From Paenibacillus koleovorans NBRC 103111 (GTDB taxonomy: Bacteria > Bacillota > Bacilli > Paenibacillales > NBRC-103111): a stretch of 40,612 nt of DNA. Below are positions 9,761 to 17,936 of this stretch, in pieces. Positions within the stretch are counted from its first letter, which is position 1. Each line of letters starts with the position of its first letter. The notes beneath the pieces were generated by a model. It saw nothing but the letters and a program-made list of their open reading frames with translations, was not told where the DNA came from and did not search any database. A program made the position numbers and the translations under genes. The DNA is taken from positions 1 through 40,612 of the forward strand of contig NZ_BIMA01000061.1 of the NCBI RefSeq assembly GCF_004000845.1. Direction: 5' to 3'.

Positions 9761-10000
9761 GCAGCTGATGTAGGGCAAATTTGGTCTTCTTGGCGATAAA
9801 ATCAAGCGGTCGCAGCTGATGTAGGGTAAAATTGGTCTTCTTGGCGATAAAATCGAGCGGGCGCAGCTGATGTAGGGTAAAATTGGTCTTCTTGGCGATA
9901 GAATCGAGCGGTCGCAGCTGATGTAGGGTAAAATTGGTCTTCTTGGCGATAAAATCGAGCGGGCGCAGCTGATGTAGGGTAAAATTGGTCTTCTTGGGGG
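9761..10000. repeat. Five tandem copies of a 51-bp intergenic repeat
   Basis: GCAGCTGATGTAGGG recurs exactly at 9761, 9812, 9863, 9914 and 9965. The unit contains GGTAAAATTGGTCTTCTTGG and a variable AT-rich tail; the last copy is cut short. The array fills the space between two convergent genes. It can be read on the minus strand as a 17-residue repeat, but no ribosome binding site supports translation. A related array lies at 15743-15860. Confidence 0.9.
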
Positions 10001-10025
10001 TAGAGCCGAAACTGGAGTTTGTTTC

Positions 10026-10718
10026 TCACTTTTCGCCGCTGTACGAACGATACTTCATATTTCTCCCCGTCGAAGAAGCAATGACCAGCAATAACCCTTT
10101 ACTGGAGATGGACTTCAGGTGTTTGGCTGCTGTCTTGCGATCCATGCCTAGAGCTTTTGCAGCCTTACTCGGGCTAGTCGCTTCATCCTGGCAACAAAAC
10201 CATTTCCATACCCGATACTCGGCTGGCGTTAAGTCCGGGTGTTCCGCTGCATCCTCCAATCCCCACTTAGCCAAAGCAGACATAATCGTTTGTTGGCATT
10301 TCTTAGGATGGTTCTTGATCATATCCAAAGAAAACCGTAAAATCTTCCACTCGTCCACCTGCAGGTCATTATGTCGCCACAAGTTATCATCGTACTTATG
10401 TCGATCGATGTTCCGAAAATGCGTGCCGAACGGATCGACTTCGATACAGATTCGAACGTTATTAATCACATATACAAAGTCCAAGTATCGCCATCCGTCC
10501 TTGAAGTCTCGAACCTCATACTCGGCAACCAACCGGCGAAATCCGCCAAAAGACGGCCACCAAACCTGATAAAGGAACATGGCTTCTGCGTATCGTTTCG
10601 GATCCAGCAATTTTCGTTTTCTTTCGCCGGAACTATCTTTGATCTGCTCCATCATATAGCGGTTATAGGCTTCGGTGAAACTCTCATTCGCCTTCAAGAG
10701 CTCCTCTAGTGACTTCAT
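10026..10718 (-). CDS. Nuclease-fold protein with C-terminal helix-turn-helix
   Basis: This 230-residue protein has no signal peptide or membrane segment. Residues about 75-155 (YLDFVYVINNVRICIEVD, then HKYDDNLWRHNDLQVD and WKILRFS) look like a PD-(D/E)xK or Vsr-type restriction-endonuclease fold of the DUF559 kind, with Asp and the ExD pair as metal ligands. Residues about 165-230 look like a winged helix (TPAEYRVWKWF, SKAAKALGMDRKTAAKHLKS). The combination suggests a DNA-binding protein with a possible nuclease core, either active or used only for binding. It is the only gene before the 51-bp repeat array, and its stop lies 25 bases from the last copy. Family identity is uncertain. Confidence 0.65.
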   Translation of the reverse strand: MKSLEELLKANESFTEAYNRYMMEQIKDSSGERKRKLLDPKRYAEAMFLYQVWWPSFGGFRRLVAEYEVRDFKDGWRYLDFVYVINNVRICIEVDPFGTHFRNIDRHKYDDNLWRHNDLQVDEWKILRFSLDMIKNHPKKCQQTIMSALAKWGLEDAAEHPDLTPAEYRVWKWFCCQDEATSPSKAAKALGMDRKTAAKHLKSISSKGLLLVIASSTGRNMKYRSYSGEK

Positions 10719-10743
10719 CTGGTCCTCTTCACTCCCAACTGAA

Positions 10744-10787
10744 CAAAAATAGCCGTCTGTCCGGACACAGGGTCCAGAACAGACGGC
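10744..10787 (-). terminator. Rho-independent terminator of the SulP gene
   Basis: GCCGTCTGT (10752-10760) pairs perfectly with ACAGACGGC (10779-10787), and on the minus strand the stem is followed by TATTTTT. It lies about 80 bases past the SulP stop. Confidence 0.85.
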
Positions 10788-10867
10788 GCGTGCTTCGCGA
10801 CCTAATCTACAATTCCAATATTATCCCAAGACTGGATGAATGGCAATCCTATCTTGTTCCTTCAATC

Positions 10868-12343
10868 CTAATGCCCGCCTCCCGAACTGGCTCCGGCTCC
10901 GGCTCCGGCAAGACCGACCTGGTGGACCAGTTGACGGCTCTCCTCGTTCAGGCCGACGATCGTCGCTTTTTTGCCATATTGCTCGTAACGGGCGAGCGTT
11001 TTGGAAATGGCGGTCACAGCCGAGTGATCCCACACATGCGAGGCGCTGAAGTCGATCGCGACGGCAGCCGGATCGCCCTTCACGTCGAACAGATCGGCGA
11101 AGTGGGTCATCGTGCCGAAGAACAGCTGGCCGGACAACCGGTATACTTTCGTGCCGTCCGCAGCCACCGCGATTGTCGCCCGCAGCTTCGCCGACCGCCA
11201 GCCGAAGATGAGCGCGCTCATCACAACACCGGACACGACGCCGATCGCCAAGTTCGAGGTCGCCACGACGATACCGACCGTCACGATCATCACCAAGGCG
11301 TCGCTGCGCGGGATTCTCGCTATCGTCCTAATGGAGCCCCAGTCAAAGGTGCTGACGGACACCATGATCATGACGCCGACAAGCGCGGCCATCGGAATTT
11401 GTTTCACGACCGGACCGAGCGCCAAGATCAGAATGAGCAGGAACACGCCTACCACAAACGTCGACAATCTCGAGCGTCCACCCGACTTCACGTTGATCAC
11501 CGTCTGCCCGATCATCGCGCAGCCCGCCATCCCGCCGAAAAAGCCGGATACGATATTGGCCAGGCCTTGCCCTTTCACTTCCCGGTTTTTGTCGCTCTTC
11601 GTCTCCGTCATTTCATCCACGATCGAAGCGGTCATCAGCGACTCCGTGATCCCGACTACCGCCAGCGCCAGCGAAATCGGAAGCAGACTCCACACTACCG
11701 GCAGCGACCACTCCACGTTCGGAATGTGCAAAAACGGCAGCGCCTGCGTAATTTCCCCCATGTCGCCGACCGTGCGCAGATCCAGGTGCAAGCCGATCGA
11801 AAGCGCCGTCATGACGATGATCGCCACCAGCGCGGACGGCACCGCCTTCGTCGCCAGCGGCAACAAGTACACAACCGCCAGCGTCGCCGCCACCATGGCG
11901 TACATTTGCCAGTTCGCGCCTCTGAAGTTGGGCAACTGCGCCATGAAGATGATGATCGCCAGCGCGTTGACGAATCCGGTGACGACCGAGTGCGGGATAA
12001 ACGTGATGAATTTACCGAATTTCAGCAAGCCCATTATATATTGGATCACGCCCGTCATGATCGATGCGAGGAACAAGTATTCGACGCCATGTTTCACAAT
12101 GATCGGCCCCATCAGCGAAGCCATTGCCCCGGTCGCTGCGGAGATCATCCCCATCCGTCCCCCGACGATCGAGATCGTCACCGCGATGCAGAAAGAAGCA
12201 TACAGCCCTACCATCGGGTCGACGCCGGCCAAGATCGAGAAGGCGATCGCCTCCGGAATAAGCGCAAGCGCCACCGTCAGCCCGGACAGCACATCCCGCC
12301 GCGTGTTGAAAAACCATTCTGTTTTCAATTTGGACAACAACAA
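10868..12343 (-). CDS. SulP-family anion transporter with STAS domain
   Basis: This protein of about 490 residues belongs to the SulP (SLC26) family of sulfate/bicarbonate permeases. It has about 10-12 hydrophobic segments, the family signature near the N-terminus (GLTVALALIPEAIAFS), conserved GMISAATGAMA and GLANIVSGFFGGMAGC, and a C-terminal STAS domain (VAIDFSASHVWDHSAV). Start choice: the longest frame begins with a GTG at 12388 that lacks a ribosome binding site. AAGGAG at 12360-12355 instead points to the TTG codons at 12343 or 12340, giving LLLSKLKTEWFF as the N-terminus. The very end is a Gly/Ala/Ser tail. The substrate (sulfate or bicarbonate) cannot be told from sequence; it is not next to sulfur genes. 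Confidence 0.88.
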   Translation of the reverse strand: MLLSKLKTEWFFNTRRDVLSGLTVALALIPEAIAFSILAGVDPMVGLYASFCIAVTISIVGGRMGMISAATGAMASLMGPIIVKHGVEYLFLASIMTGVIQYIMGLLKFGKFITFIPHSVVTGFVNALAIIIFMAQLPNFRGANWQMYAMVAATLAVVYLLPLATKAVPSALVAIIVMTALSIGLHLDLRTVGDMGEITQALPFLHIPNVEWSLPVVWSLLPISLALAVVGITESLMTASIVDEMTETKSDKNREVKGQGLANIVSGFFGGMAGCAMIGQTVINVKSGGRSRLSTFVVGVFLLILILALGPVVKQIPMAALVGVMIMVSVSTFDWGSIRTIARIPRSDALVMIVTVGIVVATSNLAIGVVSGVVMSALIFGWRSAKLRATIAVAADGTKVYRLSGQLFFGTMTHFADLFDVKGDPAAVAIDFSASHVWDHSAVTAISKTLARYEQYGKKATIVGLNEESRQLVHQVGLAGAGAGASSGGGH

Positions 12344-12424
12344 AACAAGCTCCACTCCTTCAAACCAATAAATGGGTTGACTTTCCACTATCAGAAAAGC
12401 CGGGGCCGATATTCAATGCTACCC

Positions 12425-12430
12425 ATTATA
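12425..12430 (-). promoter_or_regulatory. Candidate -10 element for the SulP gene
   Basis: TATAAT on the minus strand lies about 80 bases upstream of the proposed TTG start, in the roughly 300-base divergent region 12344-12650. No good -35 is seen 17 bases upstream. Nothing else was recognised in this gap. Confidence 0.3.
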
Positions 12431-12650
12431 CAGCGAATGCGGATGGAGGACTAGCGGATTCTCAAAATAAAAACAAGTAATGTCTACATAGATGGGCATC
12501 CCTGGGATACCGAAGCGCGGTAGGTGGAGCGGAGCACTCATGAGCGGGCCGGAGCTTGAAATGGAATTTTATGGTTGACTCAATCAGCTAGGAGTTGACT
12601 GCATAATCCGGTATACTTTATGGAGAGCAGAACACTCCCTCCAGAAGCTG

Positions 12651-13814
12651 GTGGTTCCCTTGAACTTTTTCCTGGATTCGAAAACGATCTTCAGCACGCT
12701 CGGCATCGGGCATTTCTTCAGCGTGATCCTGATTCTAGCGTACTGGCGCCAGCAAGCCAAAGATCCTTCGCTCCAAGCTTTCTTCATGGCGAAATGCACA
12801 CAGACCGCAGCCTGGCTGTTTCAATTGCTGCGCGGCGGCATTCCCGAAGTGGTGGCCGTCTCCGTCTCCAACACCATTCTGTTCGTCGGGGTCGCCCTGG
12901 AGATCATCGCCTTGCTAAGTCTGCAAAACGTCTTAAGTGAGCGGATCAAACGGTTCTACCTTTATTATACCGCGCTGTCCATCGTCGGCTTCGTGCTGAT
13001 TCTTATCCTGAACAATCAAGAAAACATTCGGATCGCCTTCGCTTCCCTGGTCACCGCCGTTATGATTATCCCGGTATACCGGGTCATTCTGGGCAAAGAT
13101 TCCACCTTGCTGATGAAAATGATGGGCGGCGTCTATTTCCTGATCGTCGCTACATCGGTCGCCCGAGGCGGAGCCGCTCTCCTGAATAGTCCGACCGTGG
13201 GGCTGTTCACGCCCGGCGCCTATCAGACCGTTTCCCTGCTGGCCGTCTATTTGGTCATGATTCTAGGGAATACGGGCTTCATCTTGCTGTTAAAAGAGAA
13301 AACGGATCGCGAGCTCGTCCGCTTGGCCAGCACGGACGACTTGACCGGCGCCCTCAATCGCCGCACGTTTACGGCCATAGGCAAACAGTCGCTTGCGGAC
13401 CATGCCGGCAAACGACTGCCTGTCTCCTATATGCTGTTCGACATCGACCGGTTCAAGACGATCAACGATACGTTGGGTCACTCGGCCGGCGACCAAGTGC
13501 TCGTTGATCTGACGGCGCAAGTTCGGCGGGTGCTCGGCGCGAAAGATTTGTTCGTTCGTTACGGCGGCGATGAATTCGGCATCCTGCTGCCCGGCCAGAG
13601 CGAAGCCGAGGCCGACCGGATGGTCGAACGAATCCGACATGCACTGGAAGGCGCTCTTGGCCGAGGCATATCCGTCGATTATACGATCAGCATCGGAATT
13701 TTGACCGTCATCCCGGATCCGAATACGCAGCTGGAAACGCTTTACACGACTTGCGACAAAGCCCTCTATGTCGCCAAGGAGCAAGGGCGGAACCGCGTGC
13801 ATCGTATCGGTTGA
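12651..13814 (+). CDS. Membrane-bound diguanylate cyclase (GGDEF)
   Basis: This 387-residue protein has about six or seven N-terminal membrane segments (residues about 15-215) with no recognisable sensor motif, then a GGDEF domain from about residue 225 (STDDLTGALNRRTF, DIDRFKTINDTLGH). The active-site motif is intact as YGGDEF, and the rest of the fold is complete (SIGI, DKALYVAKEQGRNRV). It should make cyclic di-GMP from GTP at the membrane. There is no RxxD inhibitory site at the usual position before GGDEF (LGAKDLFVRYGGDEF), so product inhibition may be weak. The start is GTG 12651 with a poor ribosome binding site; an in-frame TTG at 12660 is possible. It stands alone. Confidence 0.9.
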   Translation: MVPLNFFLDSKTIFSTLGIGHFFSVILILAYWRQQAKDPSLQAFFMAKCTQTAAWLFQLLRGGIPEVVAVSVSNTILFVGVALEIIALLSLQNVLSERIKRFYLYYTALSIVGFVLILILNNQENIRIAFASLVTAVMIIPVYRVILGKDSTLLMKMMGGVYFLIVATSVARGGAALLNSPTVGLFTPGAYQTVSLLAVYLVMILGNTGFILLLKEKTDRELVRLASTDDLTGALNRRTFTAIGKQSLADHAGKRLPVSYMLFDIDRFKTINDTLGHSAGDQVLVDLTAQVRRVLGAKDLFVRYGGDEFGILLPGQSEAEADRMVERIRHALEGALGRGISVDYTISIGILTVIPDPNTQLETLYTTCDKALYVAKEQGRNRVHRIG

Positions 13815-13943
13815 CCGTCAGTTGATCGCCAGTCCCGATCCGTTGACCTCATGTTGACCAGTCCCGCCATAACGATATGTCGGGTCGGCAGGTTTAGCGG
13901 ACAGGAGATCCGTTATTGTGTTCGTTTCCTCGTTTTTTGACTC

Positions 13944-14077
13944 TTTGGCGGACACACGAGCCCTTATTCGAATTCCCAAGAGTTCAAAACGCCACTTTTC
14001 AGCTGAATAAGGTCAGCTGTGTCCGCCAAACTCTCGTAATCGTTCCTTTTGTGCCAAATAAGGTCAGCTGTGTCCGC
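13944..14077. repeat. 51-bp-spaced intergenic repeat with an inverted copy
   Basis: AATAAGGTCAGCTGTGTCCG occurs at 14006 and 14057, exactly 51 bases apart. An inverted, imperfect copy (TTTGGCGGACACA...CTTATT) lies at 13944-13968 and pairs with 14006-14030 at 21 of 25 positions. The 415-base gap between two convergent genes holds nothing else that I recognise. Confidence 0.7.
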
Positions 14078-14229
14078 AAAAAAGTCTGATGTTGGCTTCC
14101 TGTACATTCAAAAGACGAGCATGGACCTAAGTAACGATTTCATAACGCTATTGCGAATGCCGCTTGCTGACTGCCAAGCACCGGTTGCCGAGCAGCGAGG
14201 CGGATAAGCCCGGGAAAGCCGGCATCCCC

Positions 14230-15642
14230 TTACTTCAGACATCGCGCCAGCAAGTTCCGCGTGATCTGCTGCACCCGTCGGTCCGGCCCTTGCGTCCGGC
14301 CGAGCGCTCCCATCGCCGGAATATGGCCGGGCGGGGCGCTCAGCGCTTCCGCCCACCAGATCGTACCGGCGTTAAACACCCAATTGCCGCGCGGCCCCGG
14401 GTAGATGACCGCGGCATGTTTGCCGTCGCCCTTGGCCCGCGGCGCGAAGCCGATATCCGGCTCGCCCGGCTGCAGGCCGATCAATTCGCTGCGGGCCAGC
14501 ACCTCCAGCCCGTCAACATCCTTGAACGGCTCGCCGTGGTACTCCCAGCCGATCAGGCCCGGGATCCGGTCGCCCGCCTTCATGCCCGTCCCCTCGAACA
14601 CCCAGTGATCGGGCTTCGCCACCGTCCAATCGCCGTACCCCGGCCCGAAGCTGCTCGCCCCCATCAGCTCCCGTTCGTCCGGGAAGTAGCGCTGACGGGC
14701 GAACGAGCGGAACGGCTCCTTCTCCGTCGCGCCATAGGTGACGATCTCGTGGTATAGCGCGTTCCCCGAGAGGAACAGCAGGCTAACCCCGGCGTCACGG
14801 GCTCGCGTCACATTCTCGTACATTTCCCGCGTCCAGTACTCGTCGTGTCCGACCGAAATGAACACTTCCGCGTTCATCAGCAGGTCGGGGTCCGCATGCG
14901 TGTCCAAGTTGGAGCAGTAGGTCACGTCATATCCTTCCGCCTCCAGCCAATAGGCTAGCGGAAACTCCCACAGCAGAAATTCTCCCGAGCCGCAGGACAA
15001 CGGCGCATCGACGATTTGGCAATATTTCGCGTAGGGCCGATCGAAGCTCACCCTGACACCTGCTCCTTGGTACCACATCTCCGGCGATCCGTCGTCGTAG
15101 ATGGAGTTCGTCGCCGGCCATTTGTTGTAGGCTTGCCACGTCAAGTCGCTCACCTGCACCAAGACCTTTGTCTTCCGGCGCGCCTTCACGATGAAGATCG
15201 CATAGCTCTGCAGCCGCGGCATCTCCTCGCGCGTCAGCTTCGCCAAATAGACGCCGCTCGTCCAGTCGTCCGGCACCGTCAGCGTCACGCTCGGCTCCCA
15301 GCCGCACTCGCGAAGCCGCTCCACCGTCTCCATCGGCATCCGCTGCTTCCGCCCCTCGATCGGGCCCATGTGCAGCATGTGCCGCCCACCGTCGCCGCCG
15401 TAGTAGCCTAGCCGGTAAATATCAACCTCGAAGCGGCCCTCGGGCTGAACGCTTACCATGAGCTCAAGCGTCTCCCCTGGGTAGACGCTTGTCCGCGATG
15501 CATACCCTTCGATCGCCGACGAGCGCAGCCCACGGATAATCGGACTCGCCTGCAGGTGCTCAGGGTAATCGTATTGGAACTGCGTAATCTGCCAATCCAG
15601 CGTGCCGGGGTGTTCGTTCTCGATTCGGGTCTTGTTCGTCAT
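14230..15642 (-). CDS. N,N-dimethylformamidase beta-subunit-like protein
   Basis: This 470-residue protein starts at ATG 15642 behind AGGGAG. Residues 30-155 form a beta-sandwich (SVYPGETLELMVS, FEVDIYRLGYYGGDGGR). Residues about 160-440 resemble the catalytic domain of the DmfA2 large subunit: YNKWPATNSIYD, SFDRPY, an HDE motif in VGHDEYW near residue 265, and WEYHG. In dimethylformamidase a mononuclear iron is held by two Tyr and a Glu, with a neighbouring His two residues before the Glu; GHDE matches that His-x-Glu spacing. No small DmfA1 subunit lies nearby, so the true substrate is unlikely to be dimethylformamide. Similar single-chain proteins are widespread in soil bacteria and their role is unknown. 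It is a lone gene between repeat-bearing gaps. Confidence 0.75.
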   Translation of the reverse strand: MTNKTRIENEHPGTLDWQITQFQYDYPEHLQASPIIRGLRSSAIEGYASRTSVYPGETLELMVSVQPEGRFEVDIYRLGYYGGDGGRHMLHMGPIEGRKQRMPMETVERLRECGWEPSVTLTVPDDWTSGVYLAKLTREEMPRLQSYAIFIVKARRKTKVLVQVSDLTWQAYNKWPATNSIYDDGSPEMWYQGAGVRVSFDRPYAKYCQIVDAPLSCGSGEFLLWEFPLAYWLEAEGYDVTYCSNLDTHADPDLLMNAEVFISVGHDEYWTREMYENVTRARDAGVSLLFLSGNALYHEIVTYGATEKEPFRSFARQRYFPDERELMGASSFGPGYGDWTVAKPDHWVFEGTGMKAGDRIPGLIGWEYHGEPFKDVDGLEVLARSELIGLQPGEPDIGFAPRAKGDGKHAAVIYPGPRGNWVFNAGTIWWAEALSAPPGHIPAMGALGRTQGPDRRVQQITRNLLARCLK

Positions 15643-15742
15643 CTGGCAGGACTCCCTCTATCGGATAATGGTGTACGTCGTTACATTTAATATACCAAAC
15701 GAATGGGCCAACCGTAATGACCTGCGCGAAGAAGAGTAAAAA

Positions 15743-15860
15743 TTGGTCTACTTGGCGGGTTGGGCGGTCAGTTGGGCGGCGATGTAGGGTAATTTTGGTC
15801 TACTTGGCAGGATAGGCGGGCAGATGGGAGCGATGTAGGGGAAATTTGGTCTACTTGGCG
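15743..15860. repeat. Three copies of a 51-52-bp intergenic repeat related to the 9761 array
   Basis: TTGGTCTACTTGGC occurs at 15743, 15795 and 15846 (spacings 52 and 51), each copy linked to GATGTAGGG. The GATGTAGGG...TTGGTCTnCTTGGCG core is shared with the array at 9761, while the rest of the unit differs (G-rich here, AT-rich there). It fills most of the gap between the TraX-like and DmfA2-like genes. Confidence 0.8.
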
Positions 15861-15915
15861 GGTTAGGCGGGCGGATGGGTGAGCGTTTCGCGGGATGTCC
15901 CCATCGCCCGCCAGG

Positions 15916-16533
15916 TCACACAAGATAGCGAAGCATCGCCAGCGCGGCCAGGTGGGCCGGGTAGAAGCCGCGCCAGAACCACCGAGGCACCCGAACCTCG
16001 CTAAGCCGGCGAATCAGCTGCGGGTAGTTGATCAAGAACGTGGCGGCCAGGCTGTAAAGCTGCAGCTCCCAGCCTTTGAACCCCCAGAACGCCAAGTTCA
16101 AAACGAAGTGTGTCAGCAGCAACCCATCGACCGGGACAAAGCGAAATACCAATATCAACAACAACGCATACGACCCATAGTCCATCGGAATGATCTCCAT
16201 CAGGACCACGCCCGCCGCTCCGATCCCAACACGCGCCCACATAAACGGAACTCGATCTACAGCAACCAACACGAACAGCGACAACACGAACGTCACCAGC
16301 ACATTAAACTGCAGCTTGTCTAGCGCATACATAAAGGGGAACTGCGACACCGCCGCGAGCAAAGACAGCCGCAGCACATATTTCTTCAAGCTGCGTGTGC
16401 GCAGGTAGCCCTGCACGATCCCATACGCATACAGCGGAAACGCCAGCCGCCCTATAATACGCCACGCATCTCCCTTAAAGAATATGACGCCGAGATGATC
16501 GATCAGCATGGTGATCATGGCCAGAACTTGCAT
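15916..16533 (-). CDS. TraX-family membrane protein
   Basis: This 205-residue polytopic protein has about seven hydrophobic segments. The start MQVLAMITMLIDHLG carries the family pattern of a membrane helix with IDHLG, followed by RIIGRLAFPLYAYGI, conserved in TraX. F-plasmid TraX N-acetylates pilin. Chromosomal relatives in Gram-positive bacteria are thought to acylate surface molecules, which is not established for this protein. The ATG follows GGAGGG. The gene starts 20 bases after the preceding Gfo/Idh gene, so the two are probably co-transcribed. Confidence 0.8.
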   Translation of the reverse strand: MQVLAMITMLIDHLGVIFFKGDAWRIIGRLAFPLYAYGIVQGYLRTRSLKKYVLRLSLLAAVSQFPFMYALDKLQFNVLVTFVLSLFVLVAVDRVPFMWARVGIGAAGVVLMEIIPMDYGSYALLLILVFRFVPVDGLLLTHFVLNLAFWGFKGWELQLYSLAATFLINYPQLIRRLSEVRVPRWFWRGFYPAHLAALAMLRYLV

Positions 16534-16553
16534 CCGCTCTAACCCTCCACTAT

Positions 16554-17789
16554 TTACTCATAAGCTACAAAAACATCCGGATCCAGCAGCTCCCAGCCCG
16601 CCGGCGGAACGCCGAAATCGGGAATAGGCAGCATCTCTCCGTCCCGCTTCGACGATTCGTGAGCGATCAGGCCGGGCACGAGATAGTCGGCGGCGCGCCA
16701 GATGTGGTTCGGCGGCAGCTTGCCGGTCTGCACCGACTTACAGAAGTCGTCGACCAGAAATTGATGCGAGCCGAGATGGCCGTTCGGCAGCCCTTTGAAC
16801 GCAGGCGGCAAACGGAAGCCGTGATGGACCTTCGCTAACGTCGCGTTGAAATCATGCTTCAGCGCCCCGTGCAGGTCGGTCTCGTCCAACCGAACCGTCT
16901 CTTCCTTGCACGACAAGTCATTTGTCAGATCCTCGACGGCTCCCCACTCCAGGCTTGACCAAGCCGCCCCGCCGGCGTGCTCCTCGAAGCTGCCGCTCGT
17001 TCCGTACATGCTCATGTAGACGCTGTTCGTACCACCCCAGCCGACCCGGCGAAACTCGTTGATCCGCATCATGCCGCCGTCGGACGTGCGCACCAAAGCG
17101 CTTTGATTGCTGAACTTGTTGTCCCATAAATTAGCGCCTTCTCGGAAGATGCCGTCCTCATGACGATCTACGAACCCAAGCGCGGAAACATTCGTCGCCT
17201 TGGCCCCGGTAACCGAGAGGATCATGCTGACCGTATGGGTCGGATAATACATCGGCGGGATGCCGGCTACTTTTTTCCAATCGTCCGCGCCTGAATATTT
17301 GAATGCCTCGTAGAAGCCGTGAAGCATATCGTGCATGTACTGCGCTTCCCCGTACACGAACTGCCCGAACTGTCCGGCCTTGAACCGATTGCGGCACAGC
17401 ACGGTGCTGGGGTAGTAATAGCTCGTTTCGCCCGTCATATAAATAAGCCCGCTTCGCCGGACCTCTTCCACGATACCGCCGATCTCTTCCAAAGACTGCG
17501 CCGCGGGAACCGCCGAGTAAACATGTTTGCCCGCCTGCAGCGCCTGAATCGTCTGCGGACCGTGCAGATGCCGCTGCGTGAACAGCGCCACCGCGTCCAC
17601 GTCGCTCTTCAATAAAGCCTCGAAAGAATCATACACCTCCGACAGGCGGAACGCCTTCGCAAACTTGTCCCTCCGCTCCGTAACTGTCTCCGCCAACACG
17701 ACCTCCGTGACGTAAGGATGCGCCTGAAACAGCGGAATGAAGCATCTCGAGAACTGCCCGGCTCCGACAACGCCTAGTCTGAATCCCAC
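16554..17789 (-). CDS. Gfo/Idh/MocA-type oxidoreductase with altered EKP motif
   Basis: This 411-residue protein starts at GTG 17789, six bases after GAGGAGG. The N-terminal Rossmann fold carries GVVGAGQF. A typical second domain follows (DDWKKVAGIPPMYYPTHTV with the His of the active site). The family EKP motif, whose Lys contacts substrate and nucleotide, reads SAVPAA here (HVYSAVPAAQS), so the Lys is missing. It may bind NAD(P) without classical sugar oxidation, or use another residue. It lies beyond the terminator of the lyase operon and has its own start region, so regulation is probably separate. It is likely co-transcribed with the TraX gene. Confidence 0.82.
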   Translation of the reverse strand: MGFRLGVVGAGQFSRCFIPLFQAHPYVTEVVLAETVTERRDKFAKAFRLSEVYDSFEALLKSDVDAVALFTQRHLHGPQTIQALQAGKHVYSAVPAAQSLEEIGGIVEEVRRSGLIYMTGETSYYYPSTVLCRNRFKAGQFGQFVYGEAQYMHDMLHGFYEAFKYSGADDWKKVAGIPPMYYPTHTVSMILSVTGAKATNVSALGFVDRHEDGIFREGANLWDNKFSNQSALVRTSDGGMMRINEFRRVGWGGTNSVYMSMYGTSGSFEEHAGGAAWSSLEWGAVEDLTNDLSCKEETVRLDETDLHGALKHDFNATLAKVHHGFRLPPAFKGLPNGHLGSHQFLVDDFCKSVQTGKLPPNHIWRAADYLVPGLIAHESSKRDGEMLPIPDFGVPPAGWELLDPDVFVAYE

Positions 17790-17883
17790 AGGAATCCTCC
17801 TCTAGATAAAGTTTTCGATCCGATCTCTAGCAGTCTATCGTTAGTTTTAAGTCTAGCTCCCTATAAGTATACCATTCCCCGCA

Positions 17884-17930
17884 CAAAAAAAGCCCGGCTC
17901 GCTCCAGTCAAGCTGGAAGCCAAGCCAGGC
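17884..17930 (-). terminator. Rho-independent terminator of the polysaccharide-lyase operon
   Basis: On the minus strand, a long stem built from GCCTGGCTTGGCTTCCAG and CTGGAGCGAGCCGGGC with a five-base loop is followed by seven T. It begins seven bases after the lyase stop. Confidence 0.9.
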
Positions 17931-17936
17931 GAAACA

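Noticed and set aside
9761-10000. The tandem array as a CRISPR
   Set aside because: The copies are contiguous with no unique spacers and no Cas genes lie nearby.
9802-10029. Minus-strand frame with a 17-residue tandem repeat (FYRQEDQFYPTSAA)
   Set aside because: It arises because the 51-bp DNA repeat is a multiple of three; no ribosome binding site, and the related array at 15743 has a 52-base spacing that would break the frame.
10709-12454. 581-residue plus-strand open frame
   Set aside because: Its translation is Arg/His/Asp-rich without domains and lies opposite the well-conserved SulP transporter.
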